Shown here piece after piece: positions 1 to 8,084 of a DNA stretch of 64,000 bases. Source of the DNA: Bacillus sp. FJAT-27445 (GTDB lineage Bacteria; Bacillota; Bacilli; Bacillales; Cytobacillaceae). The notes beneath the pieces were generated by a model, which saw nothing but the letters and a program-made list of their open reading frames with translations, had not been told where the DNA came from and searched no databases. Numbering within the stretch: position 1 is the stretch's first letter; the number at the start of each line of letters is the position of its first letter. The translations under genes were made by a program, and so were the position numbers. The stretch spans positions 352,024-416,023 of the forward strand of contig NZ_LMTI01000001.1 in assembly GCF_001510665.1 (NCBI RefSeq), given 5' to 3'.

Positions 1-183
1 TTCGGTACCGGCGGATTTTCAACAACTGTAGGTCACGAAAAAATCGATCTTCATTATACTGGGTTCAAGCTAACAAAAGATAGTTGTAGCCAGGAATTTA
101 TGACGGAAGCTCATGGTACGGGAGAAAATGCAGATAACATCATCCATGAAATAGTGAAGGATTACTACGGGGTTGAACTATAA
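1..183 (+). CDS. C-terminal end of an unidentified protein (cut by window edge)
   Basis: Frame 1 is open from the first base to a TAA at 181-183 and gives 60 residues ending YYGVEL. The segment starts FGTGGFSTTVGHEK and continues with a polar, His/Glu-rich stretch (EAHGTGENADNIIHEIV). I do not recognise the family. The start lies outside the window, so length and domains cannot be judged. The next gene is on the same strand 135 bp away with its own ribosome site. It is coding by composition and an uninterrupted frame rather than by homology. Confidence 0.55.
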   Translation, partial: FGTGGFSTTVGHEKIDLHYTGFKLTKDSCSQEFMTEAHGTGENADNIIHEIVKDYYGVEL

Positions 184-318
184 ATCAACAAGAGCGCAAG
201 TATTGAACACCGATGGACTATTTAGTCAATTATTCTTAATCTTAAATCAGTTAGAGGGAAAGTTCGGTTAACGAAAATTAGGATTTTTATGGTTAAATAT
301 TTGGAAAGGAGTTGTTTT

Positions 319-870
319 ATGGGAGATTATGAAACGGAAATAGAGGAGCCGATCAGTATGTCTTATGCAGCATTTAAAATCCGTATGTATGCTTTCTTAT
401 TAGATTATCTTGTTATCGTTATATACGGTATTTTTGTTGTAGGTACCATATCTTTGGTATTTCGATCATATATGAATCCCTTATTTTCAAGTTCCCCAGT
501 AACAGCTGAACTGACAGGTTTTTTTATGATGACATTGCCGGTTTCGCTTTATTTCATTTTATGTGAATGTTCTAAATGGCAGGGAACATTGGGAAAGAGA
601 AAAATGGGCATACGTGTTGTTGACGGTGTTGGTAAGCGTATTGGAATCGGTCGCTCAGCCCTTCGAACAGCTATTAAGTTTCTTCCTTGGGAGGTAGCCC
701 ACTTCGGTATATGGCGATTAATGCTTCCATCTGACTTTTCTGAGACTACCGTTTATGTGATCTTAAACGCTGTCAATCTTGCAATATTATTATATCTAAT
801 AATTCCTCTCACTAATAAAAATAGGAAAAATGTATATGACTGGATAGCAGGAACGGAAGTAGTTCGTTAA
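319..870 (+). CDS. RDD family membrane protein
   Basis: Product of 183 residues with the RDD pattern: an early SYAAFKIRMYAFLLDYLVI segment (R...D in helix 1), a second hydrophobic segment near residues 60-80, the GTLGKRKMGIRVVD signature between helices, and a last helix followed by YDWIAGTEVV. RDD proteins are small integral membrane proteins of mostly unknown function; some are linked to ion or compatible-solute transport. The ATG at 319 is chosen because GGAAAGGAG lies 8 bp upstream; an in-frame ATG at 289 has no ribosome site. It appears monocistronic. Family assignment is good, function unknown. Confidence 0.85.
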   Translation: MGDYETEIEEPISMSYAAFKIRMYAFLLDYLVIVIYGIFVVGTISLVFRSYMNPLFSSSPVTAELTGFFMMTLPVSLYFILCECSKWQGTLGKRKMGIRVVDGVGKRIGIGRSALRTAIKFLPWEVAHFGIWRLMLPSDFSETTVYVILNAVNLAILLYLIIPLTNKNRKNVYDWIAGTEVVR

Positions 871-1000
871 ACTACGATAAGGTACTTAGTTAGCTAATGC
901 TTTCGTTCAATTAGGGTAAGCATGCTCTATGACTATAATAAAATTGTCAATCTTCCATAATCGGGCGCATGTGGATTAAGGGCAATAAAGCAATACAAAA

Positions 1001-1045
1001 AGATACCGGGCCTTTTCAGAAACTGAAAAGCCCGGCATCTTTATT
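1001..1045. terminator. Bidirectional terminator hairpin
   Basis: GATACCGGGCCTTTTCAG and CTGAAAAGCCCGGCATC form a long stem around a short AAA loop, followed by TTTATTTTT on the plus strand and preceded by A-rich sequence for the minus strand. It lies between the RDD gene and the regulator gene and can serve both. The GC core resembles the terminator at 4644-4686. The rest of the 871-1182 gap holds only the fragment at 1121-1171. Confidence 0.75.
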
Positions 1046-1120
1046 TTTCACCCATATCAGCCTGATGAAATGAAGGTCATTATTTGGATAGTTTTAACCT
1101 CGTTCCAATAGGAATCCCGT

Positions 1121-1171
1121 ATTTTCACAGATCTAGTTGTCGTTTTTCTCGATGTTGCCGGCGGCTCCAAC
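1121..1171 (-). pseudogene. Remnant of an M14 carboxypeptidase C-terminus
   Basis: Read on the minus strand this stretch encodes VGAAGNIEKNDN and then a stop, followed by TCTGTGAAAATA. The same order (VDAAGNIEKNYN ... SVKI) ends the carboxypeptidase at 4690-6372. Between the two blocks the remnant lacks about 24 bases. It has no start and no catalytic domain, so it is a decayed copy of the chitobiase-like C-terminal segment. Seen directly by comparing the two places; the origin by duplication is inference. Confidence 0.55.
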
Positions 1172-1182
1172 AGGGGATCATC

Positions 1183-1716
1183 TTATTCCGACGCTTGTGT
1201 ATAAACAGCAATTAACACTGATGCAACATCATCTCCAATATTTTTTACAAAATGAGGGACGCTTGCGCACCAGCTAAAAGTGTCTCCTTCCTCGACGATA
1301 TAGGATTCTTCTCCTTGTTCAGCGAGAACTTTTCCCTTAAGGACCAAATGGCATTCTTCACCTTCATGTGCATTTTTGCCCCCAGTAGAAGCGCCGGGTG
1401 GGAATTCGACCACTCGTATGCTTAATCCTCCCCTTGATGCTAAATGCTCTACCTTTATGTCGGACTCATTCGAAGTCATTAGTTGTCGTTCATTTTTCCT
1501 AATGACCATCATCTGCTCGTCTTTTTCTAAAAGAAGATACGGCAATGGTACTTTTAAAAAGTTAGCTATAGTTTGTAATGTATTTATTGATGGAGAAGTG
1601 TTATTGTTTTCAACATTGCTTATAAATCCCTTCGAAAGCCCCGTTCCCTCGCATATTTGGGCGATCGTTATGTTCTTTCTCTTTCTTATAGTACGGATTT
1701 TGGAACCGATATCCAT
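1183..1716 (-). CDS. XRE-family regulator with C-terminal cupin
   Basis: 177 residues. An N-terminal helix-turn-helix of the XRE type covers about residues 4-60 (IGSKIRTIRKRKNITIAQICEGTGLSKGFISNVEN) and a small cupin barrel covers about 100-170 (GEECHLVLKGKVLAEQG, VPHFVKN). Such proteins repress or activate neighbouring catabolic or stress genes, often with a small ligand in the cupin. It is divergent from the aromatic cluster starting at 1915, the usual arrangement for a local regulator. The ATG at 1716 is preferred (AGGGGTG six bases upstream) over a GTG at 1725. The ligand cannot be read from sequence. Confidence 0.9.
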   Translation of the reverse strand: MDIGSKIRTIRKRKNITIAQICEGTGLSKGFISNVENNNTSPSINTLQTIANFLKVPLPYLLLEKDEQMMVIRKNERQLMTSNESDIKVEHLASRGGLSIRVVEFPPGASTGGKNAHEGEECHLVLKGKVLAEQGEESYIVEEGDTFSWCASVPHFVKNIGDDVASVLIAVYTQASE

Positions 1717-1776
1717 TCCTTTCACCCCTAAAAGTTTCTTAATAGTAAACTTAATTTCATATTAACAAAAAAATCG

Positions 1777-1806
1777 TTGACATGCCATAATTACCTTTGG
1801 TATTGT
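1777..1806 (+). promoter_or_regulatory. SigA-type promoter with internal palindrome, aromatic cluster
   Basis: TTGACA at 1777-1782 and TATTGT at 1801-1806 are separated by 18 bp. Within the spacer and -10 lies ATTACC-TTT-GGTATT, a near-perfect inverted repeat placed where a repressor would block polymerase. The divergent XRE-cupin regulator is the obvious candidate ligand. Promoter elements are visible; the operator role is inference. Confidence 0.5.
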
Positions 1807-1914
1807 ATTGGAGAACAAAGATTCATATGGGTAAACTTTTTTGAGGCCACAAAATTTTACTATGAATTGTTTTTTGTTTTTATCATCATGTTAAATACAA
1901 GGAGGTGTTGGCTA

Positions 1915-2559
1915 TTGGAAACAGAGATGATTTATGAACTTCGCCGACCAAGGAACGTTGTTCAAGGCGAAAAATATCCTGCACTATTTGTTATGCATGG
2001 GATAGGAAGCAATGAACAAAACATGCTCTCTTTAGTAGAAGGATTGGATGATCGCTTCTATATCTTTAGTGTTAGGGGCCATCTGTCTCACGGACCTGGT
2101 TTTGCTTATTTTACGATTCAGGGGTACGGCAAACCACACCGGGAAGTTTTTGACGAAGGAATCAATAAATTATCAGCCTTTATTGATTATGCTTCCGAAA
2201 AGTACCCACTGGACTCTAACAAAGTTTACTTAATGGGCTTTAGCCAGGGAGCAATTGTTTCTATGACATTGGCACTTACTCTTGGAAACAAAATTAGGGG
2301 TGCGGTAGCTCTTAGTGGCTATATTCCTCAATTTGTTAAAGAAGAATACACGATAAATCCGGGCAATCAGTTATCTTTGTTTATTTCACACGGGGAATAC
2401 GACCAGGTTCTGCCGTATGAATGGGGCAAAGAGAATGTAGACTACTTTACTCAGCTAGGGGTGCCAGTTACGTTTAAAACTTATCCGGAAGGGCACACAG
2501 TAACCTTGGGAAATTTACAAGATTTTCAATCATGGATTTTGAATGATTTACAAAGATAA
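1915..2559 (+). CDS. Alpha/beta hydrolase, phospholipase/carboxylesterase family
   Basis: 214 residues from a TTG start at 1915, chosen because GGAGGTG ends seven bases upstream; the open frame continues upstream to 1777 but without a site. Visible features are the oxyanion-type MHGIGSNE (about residues 27-34), nucleophile elbow MGFSQGA with Ser110, the acid in HGEYDQVLP and the terminal His in YPEGHTV. The family covers small cytoplasmic carboxylesterases such as MhqD of the quinone/aromatic stress response. It is the first gene of a cluster with a ring-cleaving dioxygenase, so an ester or lactone linked to an aromatic substrate is plausible. Exact substrate unknown. Confidence 0.85.
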   Translation: METEMIYELRRPRNVVQGEKYPALFVMHGIGSNEQNMLSLVEGLDDRFYIFSVRGHLSHGPGFAYFTIQGYGKPHREVFDEGINKLSAFIDYASEKYPLDSNKVYLMGFSQGAIVSMTLALTLGNKIRGAVALSGYIPQFVKEEYTINPGNQLSLFISHGEYDQVLPYEWGKENVDYFTQLGVPVTFKTYPEGHTVTLGNLQDFQSWILNDLQR

Positions 2560-2584
2560 CTTGTAAAAGATAGGAGGGAAATGA

Positions 2585-3364
2585 ATGCTGCCATCATTAT
2601 TTATCGCTCATGGTGCGCCATTGCTTGCAATTGAGAATAACGATTACACGAATTTTTTAAATCAATTGGGCGAGAACCTTCCCCGTCCAAAAGCGATCGT
2701 ATTGTTTTCTGCCCATTGGGAATCCAGGGTTCAACAGGTGAGCCGGGTCGATCAATATAGCACGATATATGATTTCGGCGGTTTTGATCCATCTCTTTAC
2801 ACGATCAAGTACCCTGCCCGCGGGAGCAACGAAATCGCGGGGAAAATAGAGGATCTATTTTCTGAAAATGGAATTTCCTTTGAAAGTGATACAACTCGCG
2901 GTCTCGATCATGGGGCATGGGTGGTACTTCGTATGCTTTATCCGAATGCGGACATTCCGGTAATTGCAATGTCGGTGAATCCGGCTCTTACCCCGAATGA
3001 GCAGTATAAAGTTGGGGCGGCTTTATCCGGTTTAAGGGAAAAGGATGTCTTGATTATCGGAAGCGGAGGAACCGTCCACAACTTAGGAGCTTTAAAGTGG
3101 GCTGATAACGGAAGCGCTGATTCATGGGCACTCGAATTTGATGATTGGCTAGCAGTCAACCTTCAAAATTGGGATCTAGAATCACTGTTTAACTATGATT
3201 CACTTGCTCCTAATGCGTCTATAGCTGTCCCGCCGTACGGGAATGAGCATTTTGTTCCAATCTTTTATGCAATGGGAGCGGCTGACAATGAGCCAAAGGC
3301 GACGTTGCTTCACCGCAGCTATCGATATGGAAATCTAAGCCACAGTGTTTGGCAATTTGGTTGA
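2585..3364 (+). CDS. DODA-type class III extradiol ring-cleavage dioxygenase
   Basis: 259 residues, full length for the DODA/YgiD family. Conserved motifs are FIAHGAP (His9), FSAHWES (His44), RGLDHGAW (His109) and GSGGTVHNLG (His165), which supply the metal site and catalytic histidines; a last HRSYRYGNLSHS motif is near the C-terminus. These cytoplasmic enzymes open catechol-type rings with a non-haem metal. The upstream hydrolase ends 25 bp earlier and the next gene overlaps the stop codon, so they are cotranscribed. The start has AGGAGGGAAATGA immediately upstream. Substrate not determinable. Confidence 0.9.
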   Translation: MLPSLFIAHGAPLLAIENNDYTNFLNQLGENLPRPKAIVLFSAHWESRVQQVSRVDQYSTIYDFGGFDPSLYTIKYPARGSNEIAGKIEDLFSENGISFESDTTRGLDHGAWVVLRMLYPNADIPVIAMSVNPALTPNEQYKVGAALSGLREKDVLIIGSGGTVHNLGALKWADNGSADSWALEFDDWLAVNLQNWDLESLFNYDSLAPNASIAVPPYGNEHFVPIFYAMGAADNEPKATLLHRSYRYGNLSHSVWQFG

Positions 3365-4143
3365 TGAAAACAGTGGCTTTAACTGACATAGCTAATGAAA
3401 TTTACCGCCATCAAAAGAGTGCTGTCGAAATGGACAGAATCTCATCACGGTACCCAGGTATTACGATTGAGGATGCTTATAAAATCCAGGAAATTATTAT
3501 GGATAAGGAATTGCAGGATGGTGGCCATTTTGCTGGTTGGAAAATGGGGCTGACAAGTGTCGCAAAGCAACAATCAGTTGGCGTCAATCAAACTATTTTC
3601 GGGAGATTGCTCGAGTCTATGAGGATGTCCAAGGAAGAACTTTCTTTGGAAGACTTGATTCATCCCAGAGTGGAGCCCGAATTTGCTTTAATAATCAACA
3701 AAAAACTTGAGGGAAATAACATCACCGAACAAGATGTCTATCAGGCTACAGAGGGCATAATTTTGGCAGTAGAGGTAACTGACAGCCGCTATAAGGATTT
3801 TTCTTTTAACCTAATTGATGTGGTTGCCGATAATGCTTCAAGTGCAAAGTTTTTCACTTTGGAACAAATGTATCACCCTAACCAGTTTCAGTGGGAAAAC
3901 ATCAAGGTCCAAATGAAATTGAACGGTAAAGTCGTTCAAGAAGGAAAAGGTTCAGACGTAATGGGACATCCTGTACGTTCAGTAGTTGAATTGGTTAAAA
4001 TGCTGCATTCCTATGGGCTTAGTATTGAACCTGGGATGATTGTATTAACCGGTGCTCTAACGGAGGCAGTTCATGTTTTAAGTGGTGATTCCATTGAGGT
4101 TGAATTTGAGCAATTAGGTAAAATTGCTCTAACTGTAAGTTAA
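3364..4143 (+). CDS. 2-keto-4-pentenoate hydratase / fumarylacetoacetate hydrolase-like enzyme
   Basis: 259 residues. Motifs typical of the hydratase/decarboxylase branch of the FAH superfamily are visible: GWKMGLTSVAKQ, HPRVEPEFALIINK (metal-ligand Glu pair), AVEVTDSRYKDF, VVADNASSAKF and GMIVLTGALTEA. Such enzymes act on 2-hydroxy-dienoates produced after extradiol cleavage and need Mg or Mn. The ATG at 3364 overlaps the last base of the dioxygenase stop (TGATG), indicating translational coupling; a longer in-frame GTG-type start is possible but has no ribosome site. The context supports a meta-cleavage step. Confidence 0.88.
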   Translation: MKTVALTDIANEIYRHQKSAVEMDRISSRYPGITIEDAYKIQEIIMDKELQDGGHFAGWKMGLTSVAKQQSVGVNQTIFGRLLESMRMSKEELSLEDLIHPRVEPEFALIINKKLEGNNITEQDVYQATEGIILAVEVTDSRYKDFSFNLIDVVADNASSAKFFTLEQMYHPNQFQWENIKVQMKLNGKVVQEGKGSDVMGHPVRSVVELVKMLHSYGLSIEPGMIVLTGALTEAVHVLSGDSIEVEFEQLGKIALTVS

Positions 4144-4222
4144 CAGGGAGAAGTAACGTAAGCACGTCAACTATCTCGAAGTAAGAAAGATTATATTAAA
4201 GATAAAATTAGGAGTGGTAAAA

Positions 4223-4627
4223 ATGGAAAAAAACAAACACGAAATCGGAGCACTTATTTTACGGGTAACATTAGGGGTATTGTTTTTTGCCCACGGGCTT
4301 GACAAGTTCCAGGGGGGAATTGAAAATACTGTTGGCTGGTTCGCAAGCATTGGATTGCCAGGATTTTTGGCTTATGCAGTCGCATTGCTTGAGGTAATCG
4401 GTGGTATCGCATTGGTTATTGGACTTGGGACCAGGATTGTGTCTGTTTTGTTTGCAGTGTTAATGATCGGTGCAACCTTAAAAGTAAAACTTGCGGTTGG
4501 TTTACTTGGAAATGGCCAAATGGCTGGTTATGAATTGGATTTGGCATTCTTGGCAATGGCTGTGGTTCTAGCAATTACGGGTAGCAAATTATATTCCGTT
4601 GACCAACTGATTTTTAAAAAAGATTAA
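4223..4627 (+). CDS. DoxX family membrane protein
   Basis: 134 residues with four hydrophobic segments, beginning IGALILRVTLGVLFFAHGLDKF, the DoxX signature (R near helix 1, HG.DK). Further motifs are GFLAYAVALLEVIGGIALVIGLGTR and a C-terminal helix. DoxX proteins are quinone-linked or redox-stress membrane proteins of ill-defined function and often sit beside ring-cleaving dioxygenases, as here. The start at 4223 has TTAGGAGTGG upstream; nine upstream in-frame bases are not needed. It is last in the cluster, 79 bp after the hydratase, and followed by a terminator. Confidence 0.85.
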   Translation: MEKNKHEIGALILRVTLGVLFFAHGLDKFQGGIENTVGWFASIGLPGFLAYAVALLEVIGGIALVIGLGTRIVSVLFAVLMIGATLKVKLAVGLLGNGQMAGYELDLAFLAMAVVLAITGSKLYSVDQLIFKKD

Positions 4628-4643
4628 TCCTTTCCACAAAATA

Positions 4644-4686
4644 AAAGATGCCGGGCTCTCCTAAAAAGGGGGCCTGGCATCTTTTT
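4644..4686. terminator. Bidirectional terminator
   Basis: AAAAGATGCCGGGC and GCCTGGCATCTTTTT pair around CTCCTAAAAAGGGG. It ends the aromatic cluster on the plus strand and the carboxypeptidase remnant on the minus strand. It is close in sequence to the hairpin at 1001-1045. Confidence 0.8.
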
Positions 4687-4689
4687 GCT

Positions 4690-6372
4690 TTACTTAATGG
4701 TTATTTTCACAGAATTGAAGTTGGCTGAGTTGCTAAGAGGGTTGTAGTTTTTCTCAATGTTCCCCGCGGCGTCAACAGCAAACCAGTTGATGATAGTCGT
4801 TTTATCAATTTTCAGAGCTTCATCCGGTTCGCGCGTTCCCGCAAGCCGGATGTGAGCTGACTGGAAGGTTGGGCGGCTTCCATCAAGCGTGTAGTAAATG
4901 GTTGCTGCTTCGCTCGTTTCAAATGTTACATCCACCCAGCCGGAGAAAGTACCGTTTCCAGGAACTGCTCTGGTAGACGGAGGCTGCTTATCCTTTGATT
5001 GGTTGTAGGCAACCTTGATCAGGCCAATCAGTCCGTTGGCGAACTCCATCGCTTCCTCGTGTCCCTCTTCATATGCAGGCTGGAATCCAACGGCTCTCCA
5101 CCTTTTTGCGGCGGAATCCCACAGATCTGCGCCAACCTCGAAGTTCCATGCATAAATTCCTTTTTCATACCAAAGGTAATCTGCCGAGTTCCCGGCGGCG
5201 GAATATAATACATCCGGAATAGGGCCTGTGCGGCTAGGCAAGATGACTGTTCCGCGGTGGTTCTGGATATCGTTCAGGATTTCATTGGATGCTGCCCAAT
5301 AAAATGCTTCCTGGCCGGCGGTTGGGCGAGGCAACGTAACCCGGTTTGGATCATAGGAGCCTGGAGACCACATGAAATAACCGCCATAGCTGTGAATATT
5401 CATTGCGAATTTGATATTTGGATTCTTGTCCGCTAGCCAGATCAGGTTCCTTGCTTCTGGCTCTGAATTTTCAGCTGGCCCCGCATAGGTGGAGCTTAAG
5501 CAATTCGTGCTCGAAGCACCAACATATCCGTCAAAGACCGAACCGACAGAGTGATGTCGGTTTAAATCCACTCCCCAGCCGTTGCGGTTAGCTGGATCGG
5601 ATTGAGTAGGACCGCAGTGGTTCGTCATGTTTTTACGCTGCATATTGTAGTCATAGAAGCTATAGTTCGCTCCATCAGGGTTTACCGACGGGATCAAGAA
5701 GATATCCAGATTGTTCACCAATTGCTTCGTTTCCCCGTCATGGGCATAGTTCCGCAAGAGCCGCTCGGCTGTTTCAATCGTTACTAGCGGAGTAACCCAT
5801 TCACGGGCATGCTCCTGTGCGTAGCCAAGAACTCCCGGCTTGGAACCGTCCCGATGCTTGCCGATTCGGATGGCTTTTACGGTTTGCGGATCACGGGAGA
5901 TGTGATCCGGAGCATTTAGGTTATCTGTCAGTTTAGCTGCACTTGCCGCAACGATCCCGGTGCCCGCATTGCCGCGGTAGGTAGTAGCTGTAATGAGGCT
6001 AGTTGCATTCGTATTAAGCGCCGAAACGACCTGGCTGGCGGTGCTTGTTATTTTTCCGGAAGCATCCGTGGCCAAATCGACGGTGACTTTACTGCCATCA
6101 ACTGAAACTGTTAACGGCGAGCTTGCTTTACCAGGGTTTTTAAACTCAACGGTAACATCATTTCCGCCTTCATGGCCCCATGCTTTTGAAGAGACAACTA
6201 CAGCAGTTGTAGTGGTTGATCCAATAGTAGCCTGGGCAAGGCGGCGATAGCCGTTTGTTTTATTTGGCATTTCAATGATTTCGACTAAATCTGGAAATTC
6301 TTTAGCAAGCTGTTCAGCTCTTTGATACAGCTCATACGCGGTAGAGTTACAGAAAGAGGGGAAAATCGGAAG
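4690..6372 (-). pseudogene. 5'-truncated M14 zinc carboxypeptidase
   Basis: The frame is open from a TAA at 6373-6375, but no signal peptide or start with a ribosome site exists; the first in-frame ATG (6270) falls inside the homologous region (VEIIEMPNKTNGYRR). The catalytic M14 domain is otherwise complete: zinc-binding QEHAREW, substrate-binding VNPDG and VDLNRHH, third ligand NIHSYGG, and catalytic Glu in WNFEVGAD. A beta-rich insert lies near residues 15-120 and a chitobiase-type C-terminal domain follows residue about 430. Relatives are large secreted exopeptidases. The missing N-terminus coincides with a tandem repeat, so it is probably inactive or not exported. Confidence 0.65.
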
Positions 6373-6495
6373 TTAATGTCAAGTAAAAACCGGATATGTG
6401 GGAGTTAAAGAGGAAAAAGCCGATTAATGTCACGCAAAAACCCGATTAAGTGATATCAAATTGCTAAAACCAGGTTCAGATGTCACGCTAAGGCT
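6371..6495. repeat. Degenerate repeat of about 52 bp, three units
   Basis: A TTAATGTCAnGnAAAAACCxG core occurs at 6373 and 6424, and a third weaker ATGTCACGC at 6480, giving steps of 51-53 bp. The array begins exactly where the carboxypeptidase frame is lost. The step is the same as in the 18-unit array at 16938-17873, and the phrase CCGGATATGTG is shared with it. Confidence 0.45.
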
Positions 6496-6539
6496 TTGTT
6501 TCTTGAATTAAATGGTAAAAAAAGGCTGTGCTTCTTTGG

Positions 6540-6650
6540 ATATCACCCACTTTTACGAATTTATCGCCCACTTTTCAAATTATATCCCCCTCTTTTTGAA
6601 TTATATCGCCCACTTTTTCCATTATATCGAAAACTGTCACTTCTTAGACA
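6540..6650. repeat. 21-bp phased array, five units
   Basis: The core ATATC (once TTATC) starts at 6540, 6561, 6582, 6603 and 6624, exactly 21 bp apart. Most units read like TATATCGCCCACTTTTTxxA. The last one changes to ATATCGAAAACTGTCAC and ends the array. It is non-coding and lies downstream of the mrp operon. The 560 bp between 6376 and 6935 contain only these arrays and the mrp terminator. Confidence 0.7.
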
Positions 6651-6672
6651 CATTTGCACTCACAACCGGGGG

Positions 6673-6832
6673 GGTGCCAGCTACGGGCCCACCCGAGTAA
6701 ATGACGGCATAATGCCCAAATCCGGTAAGGTGCCAGCAACTAACAAAACCGTGTTAGATGCCATCAACTCGTAAAACCGGTAAAGTAGCAGCAACTAGCC
6801 AACCCGGGTAAATGACTGCATAAAGCCCAAAC
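6673..6832. repeat. 55-56 bp degenerate tandem repeat, three units
   Basis: GGTGCCAGC or AGTAGCAGC begins units at 6673, 6729 and 6784, and each contains a TAAATGACxGCATAAxGCCCAAA or diverged equivalent followed by CCGGTAA. The units differ by many substitutions and the middle one is the most diverged. There is no open frame across it. Confidence 0.5.
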
Positions 6833-6896
6833 CTCAAAAGAATCCGCTCTACCTCAACGATTCAAGAGCAACTCCGCAAACGATAAGTAGCAACAA

Positions 6897-6926
6897 AAAA
6901 TCCCCAACCATTAAAGAAGGGGAGGA
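6897..6926 (-). terminator. Probable terminator of the mrp operon
   Basis: On the minus strand TCCCC and GGGGA flank a loop of 13 bases and are followed by ATTTTTTG, about 12 bp after the mrpG stop. The stem is short, so strength is uncertain. Confidence 0.5.
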
Positions 6927-6935
6927 AGTAAATAA

Positions 6936-7301
6936 TTATTCGTTTTTTTCTTCAACCATCAGGACTTCGCGAAATCCTTCACCATCCGTCGCTTCGGCCA
7001 TTTTCACATTCGTCATATAGGAGGCCCGTGCGATTAAATGGGCGGAAACCGGGGCAGTCAGGAACACGAAGAATATCCCGAGAAGCAGCCTGACGCTAAA
7101 ATAGCCTTCACTGAAGAGGAAGAATAAAAAGGTGCCCACCAATATGAACAGAACTCCGAGTGTGGAGGTTTTTGATGCTGCGTGTGACCGTGTGTAAACA
7201 TCTGGGAGCCTGATTAATCCAAATGAACCTAAGAGACTGGCAAGTGTGCCAGTTAAAATCAGTAGAGCTGCTATTATTTCACTAAGGGCGCTTGGATTCA
7301 A
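6936..7301 (-). CDS. mrpG: Na+/H+ antiporter subunit MrpG
   Basis: 121 residues with three membrane segments and the MnhG/PhaG pattern LGSFGLIRLPDVYTRSHAASKTSTLG, followed by FFVFLTAPVSAHLIARASY. It is the last subunit of the hetero-oligomeric Mrp complex that exchanges cytoplasmic Na+ for external H+. The start is TTG at 7301 (AGAGGTG six bases upstream) and overlaps mrpF by 20 bp, so it is translationally coupled. The C-terminal tail after residue 100 is polar and variable in the family. Confidence 0.93.
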   Translation of the reverse strand: MNPSALSEIIAALLILTGTLASLLGSFGLIRLPDVYTRSHAASKTSTLGVLFILVGTFLFFLFSEGYFSVRLLLGIFFVFLTAPVSAHLIARASYMTNVKMAEATDGEGFREVLMVEEKNE

Positions 7302-7563
7302 TTGCTACACCTCTTTCCAAAAACCTTGCAAATGCCAGTGTGCCAATAAAGGACAAAATTCCGATTAGCAAGATGACTTCGAAAAACGCATGTGTCCTTA
7401 GGATGACAGAGCTTATGGCAACGCCTGCGATTGAAGTGATGCCAATGGAGTCAAGTGCTTGAATGCGATCCGATATGGATGGTCCTATGATCAGCCGGTA
7501 GAAGGTCGCAAGGATTGAAATAGCCAGGAGAAATAGAGAAAACTTTAATATTAAATCGAACAT
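7282..7563 (-). CDS. mrpF: Na+/H+ antiporter subunit MrpF
   Basis: 93 residues, three helices, with the family core YRLIIGPSISDRIQALDSIG (conserved GP..DR..ALD) near residues 22-41. MrpF is a small membrane subunit needed for antiport and, in Bacillus, for cholate efflux. ATG at 7563 has AAGGTGA eight bases upstream. It overlaps both neighbours, as in other Bacillus mrp operons. Confidence 0.93.
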   Translation of the reverse strand: MFDLILKFSLFLLAISILATFYRLIIGPSISDRIQALDSIGITSIAGVAISSVILRTHAFFEVILLIGILSFIGTLAFARFLERGVAIESKRP

Positions 7564-8039
7564 TTCCGCGTCACCTTCTTTATCGAGTTTTCAAAACGTA
7601 TTTTTGAATTCAAGATAGCCTCATTCGAATCGGAAGTATCGAGTACGTGGACAAAAAATGTTTTGTTGTCATCAGAAACCTTGATAACGACGGAACCCGG
7701 TGTCAACGTTAACAGGAGTGCCAGGAGGGTCACCTCAATGTCACTCTCCAGGTCTGTTTCAAGTGTTAAGGTTCCGGGAGTAATCGCCAATTTCGGCCTT
7801 ATCACATGGCGGATAACCATAAAGCTGGAGATAAATAATTCCTGAATAAAGACGGCACCCAATTTAATGATATTAATAAAGGTAATCAAATAAAAATTTT
7901 GCGGAAGGAAGCGGCGCATTAAAAACAGGACAATCATTCCAACGAAATAGCCGTTGATAAAGGTCAGTGCGCTCCAATCTTCCTGGAGAGCTGACCAAAG
8001 TAGAGCGATAAACAAATTGGTTAATACCTGTAAAGGCAC
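7551..8039 (-). CDS. mrpE: Na+/H+ antiporter subunit MrpE
   Basis: 162 residues from GTG at 8039, preferred because AAGGGGTGG sits five bases upstream; a GTG at 8048 would lie inside that site. Two N-terminal helices (MPLQVLTNLFIALLWSAL) precede the conserved region ELFISSFMVIRHVIRPKLAITPG and a soluble ferredoxin-like tail (LTLTPGSVVIKV). MrpE is part of the membrane arm and influences complex stability. It lies between mrpD and mrpF. Confidence 0.93.
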   Translation of the reverse strand: MPLQVLTNLFIALLWSALQEDWSALTFINGYFVGMIVLFLMRRFLPQNFYLITFINIIKLGAVFIQELFISSFMVIRHVIRPKLAITPGTLTLETDLESDIEVTLLALLLTLTPGSVVIKVSDDNKTFFVHVLDTSDSNEAILNSKIRFENSIKKVTRKCSI

Positions 8040-8084
8040 ATCGACCACCCCTTTCTGTGAGAATTAAAGACTGTTCGAACCCAC

